Below are positions 26,345 to 34,016 of a stretch of DNA of 64,000 bases, one piece after another. The notes beneath the pieces are model-generated. The model worked only from the letters and a program-made list of their open reading frames with translations, was not told the origin of the DNA and searched no databases. A program made the translations under genes and the position numbers. Source of the stretch: Litorimonas haliclonae (GTDB lineage Bacteria > Pseudomonadota > Alphaproteobacteria > Caulobacterales > Maricaulaceae); NCBI RefSeq assembly GCF_965138505.1, contig NZ_CBCSCO010000003.1, positions 1 through 64,000 of the forward strand. Reading direction: 5' to 3'. The stretch's first letter is position 1; each line of letters begins with the position of its first letter.

Positions 26345-26812
26345 ATGGCCGGACTACAGAAAAAAGTTAGAACCTGCCTCTGGTTTGAAGGGAATGGCCG
26401 CGAGGCGGCCGAGTTTTATGTCTCCCTTCTGCCAGATAGTCACATAGATGAGAAATTTACGGCCTATGAGGATGAACCGCTCGTTGTGGAATTCACCCTC
26501 GCCGGCGCGCCGATGATGACGCTGGATGGCGGGCCTATGTTTAAACACACTGAGGCGGCCTCAATCAGCGTCCTGACTGAGGACCAGGCAGAGACGGATA
26601 AGCTGTGGGAGGCTCTCACCGAAGAGGGTGAGGAGAGTATGTGCGGATGGCTCACCGATCGTTACGGCGTGTCTTGGCAGATTACGCCCAAACGAATGGT
26701 CGAGCTCGTAAATCATAACGATCAGGCGGCGGCGACCCGCGCGCGTGAGGCGATGTTTCAAATGAAGAAAATCAATATTGCGGCGTTAGAAGCCGCGTTT
26801 CTAGGAGAGTGA
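26345..26812 (+). CDS. VOC-superfamily PhnB-like protein
   Basis: The 155-residue product matches the PhnB-like vicinal oxygen chelate fold (often labelled 3-demethylubiquinone-9 3-methyltransferase, a label without support for function). Typical elements are CLWFEGNGREAAEFY at the start, MTLDGGP in the middle and DRYGVSWQITP near residue 115. A signal of GxxxF with metal ligands is partial, so activity is uncertain. GAGG precedes ATG 26345. It is followed two bases after its stop by the DUF1428 gene, and is divergent from the MarR gene. Confidence 0.85.
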   Translation: MAGLQKKVRTCLWFEGNGREAAEFYVSLLPDSHIDEKFTAYEDEPLVVEFTLAGAPMMTLDGGPMFKHTEAASISVLTEDQAETDKLWEALTEEGEESMCGWLTDRYGVSWQITPKRMVELVNHNDQAAATRAREAMFQMKKINIAALEAAFLGE

Positions 26813-26813
26813 A

Positions 26814-27167
26814 ATGACTTATGTAGATGTTATGATTTGTGCCGTGCCAGAAAAGAACAAAGAAGAGTTTATAGAGCATTCCAATAACATTATCGGACTT
26901 TTTAAAAAGCACGGCGCTCTCGCCGCTGCCGACTTTTGGCAGGATGATGTCCCCGACGGAAAATTGACGTCTTTACCTATGGCTGTGAAGAAGGAAGAAG
27001 GCGAAGTTGTCGTCTATTCCCACATCATCTGGCCGTCCAAAAAGGTTCGGAATGAAGGCATGCCCAAAGCGATGCAAGATATGGAGGCTTCAGAAGAGGC
27101 GCACAATATGCCTTTTGACGGAAAGCGGATGATTTTCGGCGGGTTTGATCAGATTGTCGAAGGGTGA
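26814..27167 (+). CDS. DUF1428-family protein
   Basis: The 117-residue product matches DUF1428 (YbaA-like): MTYVDVMICAVPEKNKEEF at the start, a central WPSKKVRNEGMPK segment and a C-terminal FDGKRMIFGGF. It is a small soluble ferredoxin-like alpha/beta fold. Its role is unknown. It starts directly after the VOC stop codon and is followed by an AHSA1-type gene, a trio that recurs in proteobacteria. Confidence 0.88.
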   Translation: MTYVDVMICAVPEKNKEEFIEHSNNIIGLFKKHGALAAADFWQDDVPDGKLTSLPMAVKKEEGEVVVYSHIIWPSKKVRNEGMPKAMQDMEASEEAHNMPFDGKRMIFGGFDQIVEG

Positions 27168-27210
27168 GCTTTTGGGCACGTCTTTATTTAAGCCAGAAAA
27201 GATATAAATT

Positions 27211-27627
27211 ATGAGTGTTGAGAAAATAGAAATTGAGGCCCTTATTAAAGCGTCTTCCGACAAAGTGTATCAACTTTGGACGGATCCTGATCATATAACA
27301 AAGTGGAACTTTGCCTCTGATGACTGGTGCTGCCCCAGAGCAGAAAATGAACTCCGCGTTGGTGGAAAGTATAAATCCCGGATGGAGGCTAAAGATGGTA
27401 GTTTTGGTTTCGATTTTGAGGGTGAATATGAAGAGGTAAATCCTTCCGAAAAACTTGTCTATTCCATGCCTGATGGCCGCAAGGTTCAAACCACGTTTGA
27501 AGAAGAGGCTGGATCAACCCGTGTAACGACGCAATTCGACCCGGAAGCCCAAAACTCCATCGACATGCAACGAGAGGGTTGGCAGGCGATCTTAGATAAT
27601 TTCAAGAAATATGCTGAAACACGCTGA
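27211..27627 (+). CDS. SRPBCC/AHSA1-family protein
   Basis: The 138-residue product has the START-like SRPBCC fold of the AHSA1 group: an N-terminal strand (EIEALIKASSDKVYQLWTDP), WNFASDDWC, the GGKYKSRME loop, and a C-terminal helix GWQAILDNFKKYAETR. Such proteins bind hydrophobic ligands in a central cavity. It follows the DUF1428 gene after 43 bases and ends at a strong palindromic terminator. Co-transcription with the VOC and DUF1428 genes is likely. Confidence 0.88.
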   Translation: MSVEKIEIEALIKASSDKVYQLWTDPDHITKWNFASDDWCCPRAENELRVGGKYKSRMEAKDGSFGFDFEGEYEEVNPSEKLVYSMPDGRKVQTTFEEEAGSTRVTTQFDPEAQNSIDMQREGWQAILDNFKKYAETR

Positions 27628-27637
27628 TTAGCGTTTG

Positions 27638-27661
27638 TAAGGCGGCTCTAGAGCCGCCTTA
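27638..27661. terminator. Bidirectional palindromic terminator
   Basis: A perfect 24-base palindrome (AAGGCGGCTC at 27639-27648 mirrored at 27651-27660 about a central TA) lies between the convergent AHSA1 and TonB receptor genes. T-rich flanks are short, so efficiency is uncertain. Confidence 0.6.
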
Positions 27662-27663
27662 AG

Positions 27664-29916
27664 CTAGTAACTATATTTCAAGGCGACCCCGTATGTGCGG
27701 GGTTGGCCGCGGAAAGTGTTATAGCCAATAAAACCGTAGCCGGAGACAGCGTAGTCTGAATTGGACAGGTTACGGCCCCAGACACCGACCTCAATTCCGT
27801 TATTCAGCAGTAAGTCGGCAGAGGCGTCTATCGTCTCGTACCCTTCCTGCTTGCGTGTTTCCAAGCCTTCGGCATCCAGAAAGAATTCGCTTTGATATTT
27901 CCCGCTGCCGCTGATCCTCGCCGACATGTTATTGCTGAAAGGCCATTGATAGCTGGCGGAAAAGATCGCGGAAAATTCGGACGCGAAAGGCAAAGCTTTG
28001 CCGTCGAAAATATCGGCATTTTGTGGAACATTCGGATCTTCATCCTGCTGGATTTCCGTTTGCAGCCAAGTCACGCCACCGTTCAGGTCAAGTCCGTCAA
28101 TCGGCGTCCAGTGTCCTTCGGCTTCCAAGCCGTATGATGTGGCTTTGTCGAGGTTTGAAAGGGAGTTTGATGTAAAGCTCCCGCCATCATCCAAATCAAA
28201 CGGTACAAAGATACGGGCCTGCGGGCTGTCGTAGAATTGATAAAACCCGGCGAGGTCGAATGTGAGGCTGCCGCGCGTGAGTTTCGATCCGAGTTCAAAA
28301 GCGTTCACGGTCTCCGCGCCGAAAAGGCCTTCATCGAAAAAATGGGTCGCATTGTTAATAACTTCGCCGTTAAAGCCGCCGCTCTTATATCCATTGGCAA
28401 AAGAGGCGTAAAGAAGTGTATCGTCTGAAATATGGTAATTCAGACCCAAATTTCCGGACAGGCGTGTGTCTTTGATTTCATTGTCTCCGATAGCGAGGCC
28501 CAGCCCGTCCCGATTGTTCAAGCCAAGCGTTCCGTCATCAAAATAATGGCGGCCTTCTCCGCGGCCCTGTATGTTTTCATAAGAAAGCCGTCCGCCTATG
28601 ACTGCTTCCAGCCGGTCGGTTATATCGAAACTATTATAGGTAAAGAGCGCCGCCGTTTTTCGCGATTGCGTAATCAAAGACTGAAGAGAAAAAGCTGTGC
28701 CATCTGAACGAGGTGAGGGACCAACCCGTCCGGGCGCGCCGACGTAAGAGCAAGTGCCGATAAGAGCCACCGGGTCAAGCGGGCCGCAATAAATCAGATA
28801 TTCCTGATCGAAGTCTTCGGCCTCAAGATAAGCCCCGATCATCCATTCGGCGCGCTCGCCGACCTTGCTCAGACGGAACTCCTGACTGACTTGGGTGAAA
28901 TCGCGATCATAGCGAAGATTGGAGTTCAGCGTAGAAATGCCAAACGGTGCGGGCGTCCCGTCAAAGTCAAACCCGTAATTCTGTGAATAGCCTGTATAAG
29001 CGGTGAGCGAGACAAAATCGAGATTTCCGAAATTCTGACGAAGCTGCGCCGAAGCGCCGTAAAACGCATTGTCGGTGTCTTGTATGCCATCAGGCCCAAC
29101 TGAAATTTCATGCTTGCTGACGTCCAGGCTGTCATTGAGTGGAGCCGTGTTGATGCCGTTATCTTCGGCGTAATGTACATTCAGCAGAATTTCGGTTTGG
29201 TCAGAGGGGGTCAGGAGGCCAATTGCGCGAAGTCCAAACTCATCTTTTTCACCGCCGCCAGCTTCAGGGGCCGTAACATTTGGGTTCGTAACGACATTAT
29301 CCAGAGCCGCGTCTTGCGACAAATACCGTCCGGATAGGCGCAGAGAGAATATATCGCTGACTGGGAGAGTCGCGCCGGCGTTGAGGTTGATACGTTCAAA
29401 ATTTCCAAATTCAGAAGAAAGGTAGCCTGAGCTCTCCTGGCCCGGCAGGACAGAGTTGAAGTTGATGGCGCCGCTGGAAGCGTTGCGCCCATAAAGCGAG
29501 CCTTGCGGGCCTTTGAGGATTTCAGCGCGCTCTATGTCGAATAAGAGCGGACTGGTCTGAACATTGGTGGCCTGGTAAACGCCGTCGACATAAACGGCCG
29601 CGGCGGTTGGCGTGAGAGCTTGATGATCCACCGCGCCAATACCGCGAATTTGAAACGCGACCTGACTGCCATTTGCAACGGCCGCTTGAAGGCCAGGGAC
29701 TTTTTGCGACAACTCTTCTGCGCCGTTCAGCACGGACAGGTTTTCCCCGTCGATAACGGTCACGCTTAGTCCGAGGTCCTGGACTGATTTTTCAATCTTT
29801 GTGGCTGTTACGATGACTTCATCATCCGGCGTCTGAGCGTAGGCAGAAGGGGCCGCCAGCATGAGTGCGGCAAGGGAGAGAGGGGCAGAATAATTATGTT
29901 TTTGGAGTTTTGGCAT
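27664..29916 (-). CDS. TonB-dependent receptor
   Basis: The 750-residue outer-membrane receptor has a signal peptide (cleavage after AYA near residue 27), a TonB box DEVIVTATK, a plug domain (ILKGPQGSLYGRNASSGAINF, as in the siderophore/plant-derived compound group) and a 22-strand barrel ending in the aromatic ALKYSY. It imports a large substrate such as a siderophore, vitamin B12 or oligosaccharide, powered by TonB. The lack of an adjacent transporter or Fur-type site means the substrate is unknown. It is convergent with the VOC/DUF1428/AHSA1 trio. Confidence 0.92.
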   Translation of the reverse strand: MPKLQKHNYSAPLSLAALMLAAPSAYAQTPDDEVIVTATKIEKSVQDLGLSVTVIDGENLSVLNGAEELSQKVPGLQAAVANGSQVAFQIRGIGAVDHQALTPTAAAVYVDGVYQATNVQTSPLLFDIERAEILKGPQGSLYGRNASSGAINFNSVLPGQESSGYLSSEFGNFERINLNAGATLPVSDIFSLRLSGRYLSQDAALDNVVTNPNVTAPEAGGGEKDEFGLRAIGLLTPSDQTEILLNVHYAEDNGINTAPLNDSLDVSKHEISVGPDGIQDTDNAFYGASAQLRQNFGNLDFVSLTAYTGYSQNYGFDFDGTPAPFGISTLNSNLRYDRDFTQVSQEFRLSKVGERAEWMIGAYLEAEDFDQEYLIYCGPLDPVALIGTCSYVGAPGRVGPSPRSDGTAFSLQSLITQSRKTAALFTYNSFDITDRLEAVIGGRLSYENIQGRGEGRHYFDDGTLGLNNRDGLGLAIGDNEIKDTRLSGNLGLNYHISDDTLLYASFANGYKSGGFNGEVINNATHFFDEGLFGAETVNAFELGSKLTRGSLTFDLAGFYQFYDSPQARIFVPFDLDDGGSFTSNSLSNLDKATSYGLEAEGHWTPIDGLDLNGGVTWLQTEIQQDEDPNVPQNADIFDGKALPFASEFSAIFSASYQWPFSNNMSARISGSGKYQSEFFLDAEGLETRKQEGYETIDASADLLLNNGIEVGVWGRNLSNSDYAVSGYGFIGYNTFRGQPRTYGVALKYSY

Positions 29917-30013
29917 GAGGTCTCACTTTTGGGTCGTCCGGATATCCAACAGCCCGCGGCGTTATAGATGTTGGAAGCCGTAGGGAACCCCAAGAGGGTA
30001 AAAATTCCAAAGG

Positions 30014-30043
30014 AAAAGGCGGTTTCGTGCAAAACCGCCTTTT
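30014..30043 (-). terminator. Rho-independent terminator of DUF885 operon
   Basis: AAAAGGCGGTTT 30014-30025 pairs with AAACCGCCTTTT 30032-30043 around a 6-base loop. On the minus strand it lies about 40 bases after the DUF885 stop and ends with TTTT. Confidence 0.8.
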
Positions 30044-30080
30044 AAAATCCCAGTTTTGCAACTGTATTTTGTAATGTGCT

Positions 30081-31931
30081 TTATTGCGCTAAAGTTTCTT
30101 CAATATAATCATCGACCAATTGTTCGAGGATATTGAGCGGAACAGCTCCGTTTCTCAGGACAACATCGTGATATTCACGAATATCGAAGTCTTCTCCGAG
30201 CGCTTCCTCCGCCCGCGCGCGGAGTTCCTGTATTTTCAGCATCCCGATCTTATAGGCGGTCGCTTGACCTGGCATAACGATGTAGCGTTCAATCGCATTT
30301 ATCGCGTCACCTTTGGGATTTGGCGTGTTCTCGACGAGCCAGTCAATGGCCTCTTCGCGCGTCCATTGCTTGTCATGTAGTCCTGTATCGACGACCAGGC
30401 GGCCAGCGCGCCACAGCTCCATTGCGAGACGTCCAAAGTCGGAATAGGGATCTTCATAATACCCCATTTCCTTTGGCAGATATTCTGAATATAGGCCCCA
30501 CCCTTCAGAATAAGGCGTATAGCTGCCAAATCTACGGAAATCGGGTATGCCTTCCAATTCCTGGGCGATAGCGATCTGCATGTGGTGCCCCGGAATGCCT
30601 TCGTGGTAAGCCAGAGCTTCCATCTGGTAAGTCGGCATATCCTTCATCTCATAAAGATTGGCGTAGTAGTATCCTGGACGGGATCCGTCAGCGGCCGGGC
30701 GGGAGTAAAACGCTTTGCCAGCGCTTTGTTCACGGAAAGGTTCAACCGCGCGAACTTCAAGCTCGGCCTCCGGCTTTCGCAAGAAGACGGAATCGAGATC
30801 GCCTTCCATGATATCAATCAGCTCAGTCGCTTCTTTCAGATAACGCTCTTTGCCTTCTTCGCCGGAGTAATAAAATTGTTCGTCCGTGCGCATGAATTCA
30901 AAAAACTCATTTAACGTTCCGTCGAATTCCACTTCTTCCATGATCGCGCGCATTTCTTCGTGGATGCGGTCGGTCTCGGAGAGGCCAAGGTCATGGATTT
31001 CTGTCGGCGTCATATCCGTCGTAGTCATCTGGCTCAGGCGATGGGCGTAATAAGCGCCTCCATCAGGGAGCTTCCAAGCGCCGTCATCTTCAGTGGCCAG
31101 GTCTTGCTGACGGAGGAGTTCTGTTTTCAGAGCGGCATAAGCCGGCTGCACATGGTCTTGCAGAGCCGTAATGGCGTCAGAATAAAGTGCTTCACGTTGT
31201 TCGTCATCTAGATCGAGCTCATCCGTTTTTTTTTGGAAGTCGGCGAGCATTAAATTGAGCTCTTCTGTATCCTCAAACGGGGCGCCGGACATGATATTGT
31301 CGACATCTCGCAAAACATGCGCATAAACAAATTTCGGAGGCAAGATGTCTTTGTCGGCGCTATTTTTGGAATTTTCGACGACTTGCCCAAGCTTGGTTTC
31401 AATTCCTCTTAGCCGGGCAATGTAAGCTTCTGCATCTGCGACAGTCTCAATTTTATGCTGGTTGAGCAGGAAGGTCGGGATATTGGCATGGGCGCCGAAC
31501 ATTTGGTTAAACCGATATTGATGATCAAACCATTGCTGCCCCGCTAAAGCGCGTTCAACATTATCGATATAAAGGTCATAAGAAAGCTGATGAGACGGGT
31601 CCAGATCGGCGCGGGGGAAGTTTTCTTTCATCTCTTCCATGGCGCGGCGGCGGCGGTCGAGTTCATTCAGATAAAAAGTTTTGGACTCGTCATTCCACTG
31701 ATCCATCTTTTCTTTGCGGCCAAGTTGGGCGAGCATTTCGGGGCGTTTGCTGAGATAAATTTCGAAATCTTCCGCAAACCAGGCGTCCAGCTGCTCATTA
31801 ATTTGGGTTTCGGTTTCCACTGTCTCAGCGGCAGGCGGTGTGTTTGTCGCTTCTTTAGGAGTTGTTTCGCTTTGACAGGCGGTCAGTGCCAATAGGCTCG
31901 CGCCTAAAATAAAGGTGTGTTTGATAGTCAT
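30081..31931 (-). CDS. DUF885 lipoprotein, metallopeptidase-like, copy 1
   Basis: The 616-residue product has a lipobox (LLALTAC, Cys near residue 19), so it is a periplasmic lipoprotein. It belongs to DUF885, whose C-terminal half carries YHEGIPGHHMQ (a His-Glu-His-rich cluster) and EGWGLYSE, a pattern like zinc peptidases of the gluzincin type. AGAGGA precedes ATG 31931. A paralogue lies immediately upstream and is about half identical in the C-terminal half by eye. The substrate is unknown; peptides are a reasonable guess. Confidence 0.85.
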   Translation of the reverse strand: MTIKHTFILGASLLALTACQSETTPKEATNTPPAAETVETETQINEQLDAWFAEDFEIYLSKRPEMLAQLGRKEKMDQWNDESKTFYLNELDRRRRAMEEMKENFPRADLDPSHQLSYDLYIDNVERALAGQQWFDHQYRFNQMFGAHANIPTFLLNQHKIETVADAEAYIARLRGIETKLGQVVENSKNSADKDILPPKFVYAHVLRDVDNIMSGAPFEDTEELNLMLADFQKKTDELDLDDEQREALYSDAITALQDHVQPAYAALKTELLRQQDLATEDDGAWKLPDGGAYYAHRLSQMTTTDMTPTEIHDLGLSETDRIHEEMRAIMEEVEFDGTLNEFFEFMRTDEQFYYSGEEGKERYLKEATELIDIMEGDLDSVFLRKPEAELEVRAVEPFREQSAGKAFYSRPAADGSRPGYYYANLYEMKDMPTYQMEALAYHEGIPGHHMQIAIAQELEGIPDFRRFGSYTPYSEGWGLYSEYLPKEMGYYEDPYSDFGRLAMELWRAGRLVVDTGLHDKQWTREEAIDWLVENTPNPKGDAINAIERYIVMPGQATAYKIGMLKIQELRARAEEALGEDFDIREYHDVVLRNGAVPLNILEQLVDDYIEETLAQ

Positions 31932-31958
31932 CGATTGTCCTCTTTCTTATAATTTTTT

Positions 31959-33818
31959 TTAAGAATCTTTTTTATCTGTGAGCCAATTATCGACATTTTT
32001 TTCTAGAATATCTAGGGGCACAGAGCCATTGGCTAGTATAACATCATGAAATTCAGCAAGATTAAAGTCCTCTCCTAACGCGTCTTCTGCGCGCAGTCTC
32101 AGCGCCTCAATCTTTAATTTTCCAATCATATAGGTGGTTGCCTGGCCCGGCCAGACGATATAGCGGTCAATTTCTGCGCGAATATCGCCTTCGGGGTTCG
32201 GGATATAATCGAGATAATATTGAACGGCTTCTTTGCGGGTCCATTTTTTGGCGTGAATACCCGTATCGACAACTAGACGCGCCGCGCGGAAAATCTCCAT
32301 AGAAAGCTGTCCGAATTTTGCATAAGGATCAGTGTAAAGGCCAAGTTCGTCCGGCAGGCTTTCGGCGTAAAGACCCCAACCTTCAATATAGGCCGTATGT
32401 CCGTTCAATGTTCGAAAGCGCGGAAGATCACTCAATTCTTGTGCTATAGCGATTTGCATATGATGGCCGGGAATACCTTCATGATAAGCCAGAGCCTGCT
32501 GCAGATAGGTCGGCTGATCGGCCATATTTTTCAGATTTATGTAATAAGTTCCGGGGCGCGAGCCATCCAATGCCGGGCTGTCATAAAAGGCCCCGAATGC
32601 TGTGTCTTCGCGAAAGGGTTCAACCCGTTTGATGACCATACCTGCTTTGGGTTGGGTGATGAAAAGTTGATCTAACCGGCCCTTCATATCCTCAATAATA
32701 GCTGCGGCATCAGTCATGTAAGCGGTTCGGCCTTCCTCCGTATTTGGATAAACAAACAGCTCGTCTGTGCGAAGGTATTCGAAAAATTCTTTCAGCGTTC
32801 CCTCAAACCCGAGTCGAGCCATTATTGCTTTCATTTCGGTCTGAATACGGCTCACTTCTGCGAGTCCGATTTCGTGTATCTCTTCTGCGGTGAGGTCAGT
32901 CGTGGTGTAATGTTTTAGGCGCGCCGCGTAATAGGCGTCTCCGTCTGGGAGTTTCCACGCGCCAACATCTGAACTCGCACTGGCCTCTTGAGCATTGAAT
33001 AAGCTAATTAAGCGTTCATAGGCCGGCTTGACCGACTCGCCCATCGCCATTTCTGCCTGAGTGTAAAGCTTGTCCTTAGCGCCGTCACTTAGGTCGAGAG
33101 CTTCGACTTTTTCCTTAAAGTCAGCATAAAGTGGGCTCGGCGGATCCTCATCAAAGGGATAGCCAGTGATGATATTTTTCGAGGCCGTTCTTACTTTCTC
33201 ATAAACGAATTTAGGTGGCTCTATTCCATACGCAAACTGGGCTTCGGCGCGGTCAGCCGCTTGGCCGAGATATCTGTCAAACGCATTCAATCGGGCGATA
33301 TAGGCCTTGGCATCTGCCTCGTTATCAATGGTGTGGAAATTTATCAGGAAGGACGGGAGGTCTGATTGCGGCCCGCTTATATGCTGGAACACATAATCAT
33401 GTTTGATAAAATCATGTTGCGCCAGCTTGCCTTCGGCGCCGTACTCATAGAGCCGGTAAGACATCCGGGTTTGCGGGTCGAGGCGGTCAATATCGAAATT
33501 GCGCCGCATATCTGCGAGCCATGCCTTGCGCAGAGCAGCTTCCTCTTCCAGCGCCATGATAGAAATGTCGTCTAACTTATCCTTGCTTGTTTCCATCCCA
33601 AGATAGGTTTGGGTCTGAGGGGAACGGGCCAGTTCGTCCTCGTAGCGGGCCTTGAACCACTCATTCAAAGCCGCGCTTTCTTTGCGCACGAGCGTTTCGC
33701 GCGAGGGGCTGTCAGAGCTGGGAAGACAAGCGTTTAAGGACAAGGCGGAGAGGGAGAGCCCAAGAGCAAAGCTAAGGGCCAGAGATAGGCGGCGAAATTT
33801 GCGGACGGGGCTGTTCAT
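31959..33818 (-). CDS. DUF885 lipoprotein, metallopeptidase-like, copy 2
   Basis: The 619-residue paralogue has its own lipobox (LSLNAC, Cys near residue 31) and the same YHEGIPGHHMQ and EGWGLYAE motifs, followed by ARLVVDTGIH and YIVWPGQATTY. It is the upstream member of the pair and probably transcribed with copy 1, 27 bases away. The two copies are closely related over the catalytic half but diverge more at the N-terminus, so they are likely an old tandem duplication with possible substrate split. Confidence 0.85.
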   Translation of the reverse strand: MNSPVRKFRRLSLALSFALGLSLSALSLNACLPSSDSPSRETLVRKESAALNEWFKARYEDELARSPQTQTYLGMETSKDKLDDISIMALEEEAALRKAWLADMRRNFDIDRLDPQTRMSYRLYEYGAEGKLAQHDFIKHDYVFQHISGPQSDLPSFLINFHTIDNEADAKAYIARLNAFDRYLGQAADRAEAQFAYGIEPPKFVYEKVRTASKNIITGYPFDEDPPSPLYADFKEKVEALDLSDGAKDKLYTQAEMAMGESVKPAYERLISLFNAQEASASSDVGAWKLPDGDAYYAARLKHYTTTDLTAEEIHEIGLAEVSRIQTEMKAIMARLGFEGTLKEFFEYLRTDELFVYPNTEEGRTAYMTDAAAIIEDMKGRLDQLFITQPKAGMVIKRVEPFREDTAFGAFYDSPALDGSRPGTYYINLKNMADQPTYLQQALAYHEGIPGHHMQIAIAQELSDLPRFRTLNGHTAYIEGWGLYAESLPDELGLYTDPYAKFGQLSMEIFRAARLVVDTGIHAKKWTRKEAVQYYLDYIPNPEGDIRAEIDRYIVWPGQATTYMIGKLKIEALRLRAEDALGEDFNLAEFHDVILANGSVPLDILEKNVDNWLTDKKDS

Positions 33819-33921
33819 CTATGAGGGAATATCACACTCTGCCTAGTATGACAGGCTAGTTAATCGAAATTTATAGGGCCCGCTGTGGCTATTCACAGAA
33901 ATTAAGGTGAGCCTTGCCTCT

Positions 33922-34010
33922 GAATCTTGTTAAGTCATAAGACTAACAGAGTGATTCGTGATGAAATATCCTGACGTAAAATCTTTCCGTCCGATAAGTC
34001 TTCGAGACTC
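33922..34010 (+). promoter_or_regulatory. Three GANTC sites upstream of cckA
   Basis: GAATC 33922-33926, GATTC 33953-33957 and GACTC 34006-34010 occur within 90 bases, more than the one per 256 expected. GANTC is the CcrM methylation target, and GcrA acts at methylated promoters in Caulobacter. Motif evidence only. Confidence 0.35.
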
Positions 34011-34016
34011 CACCCT

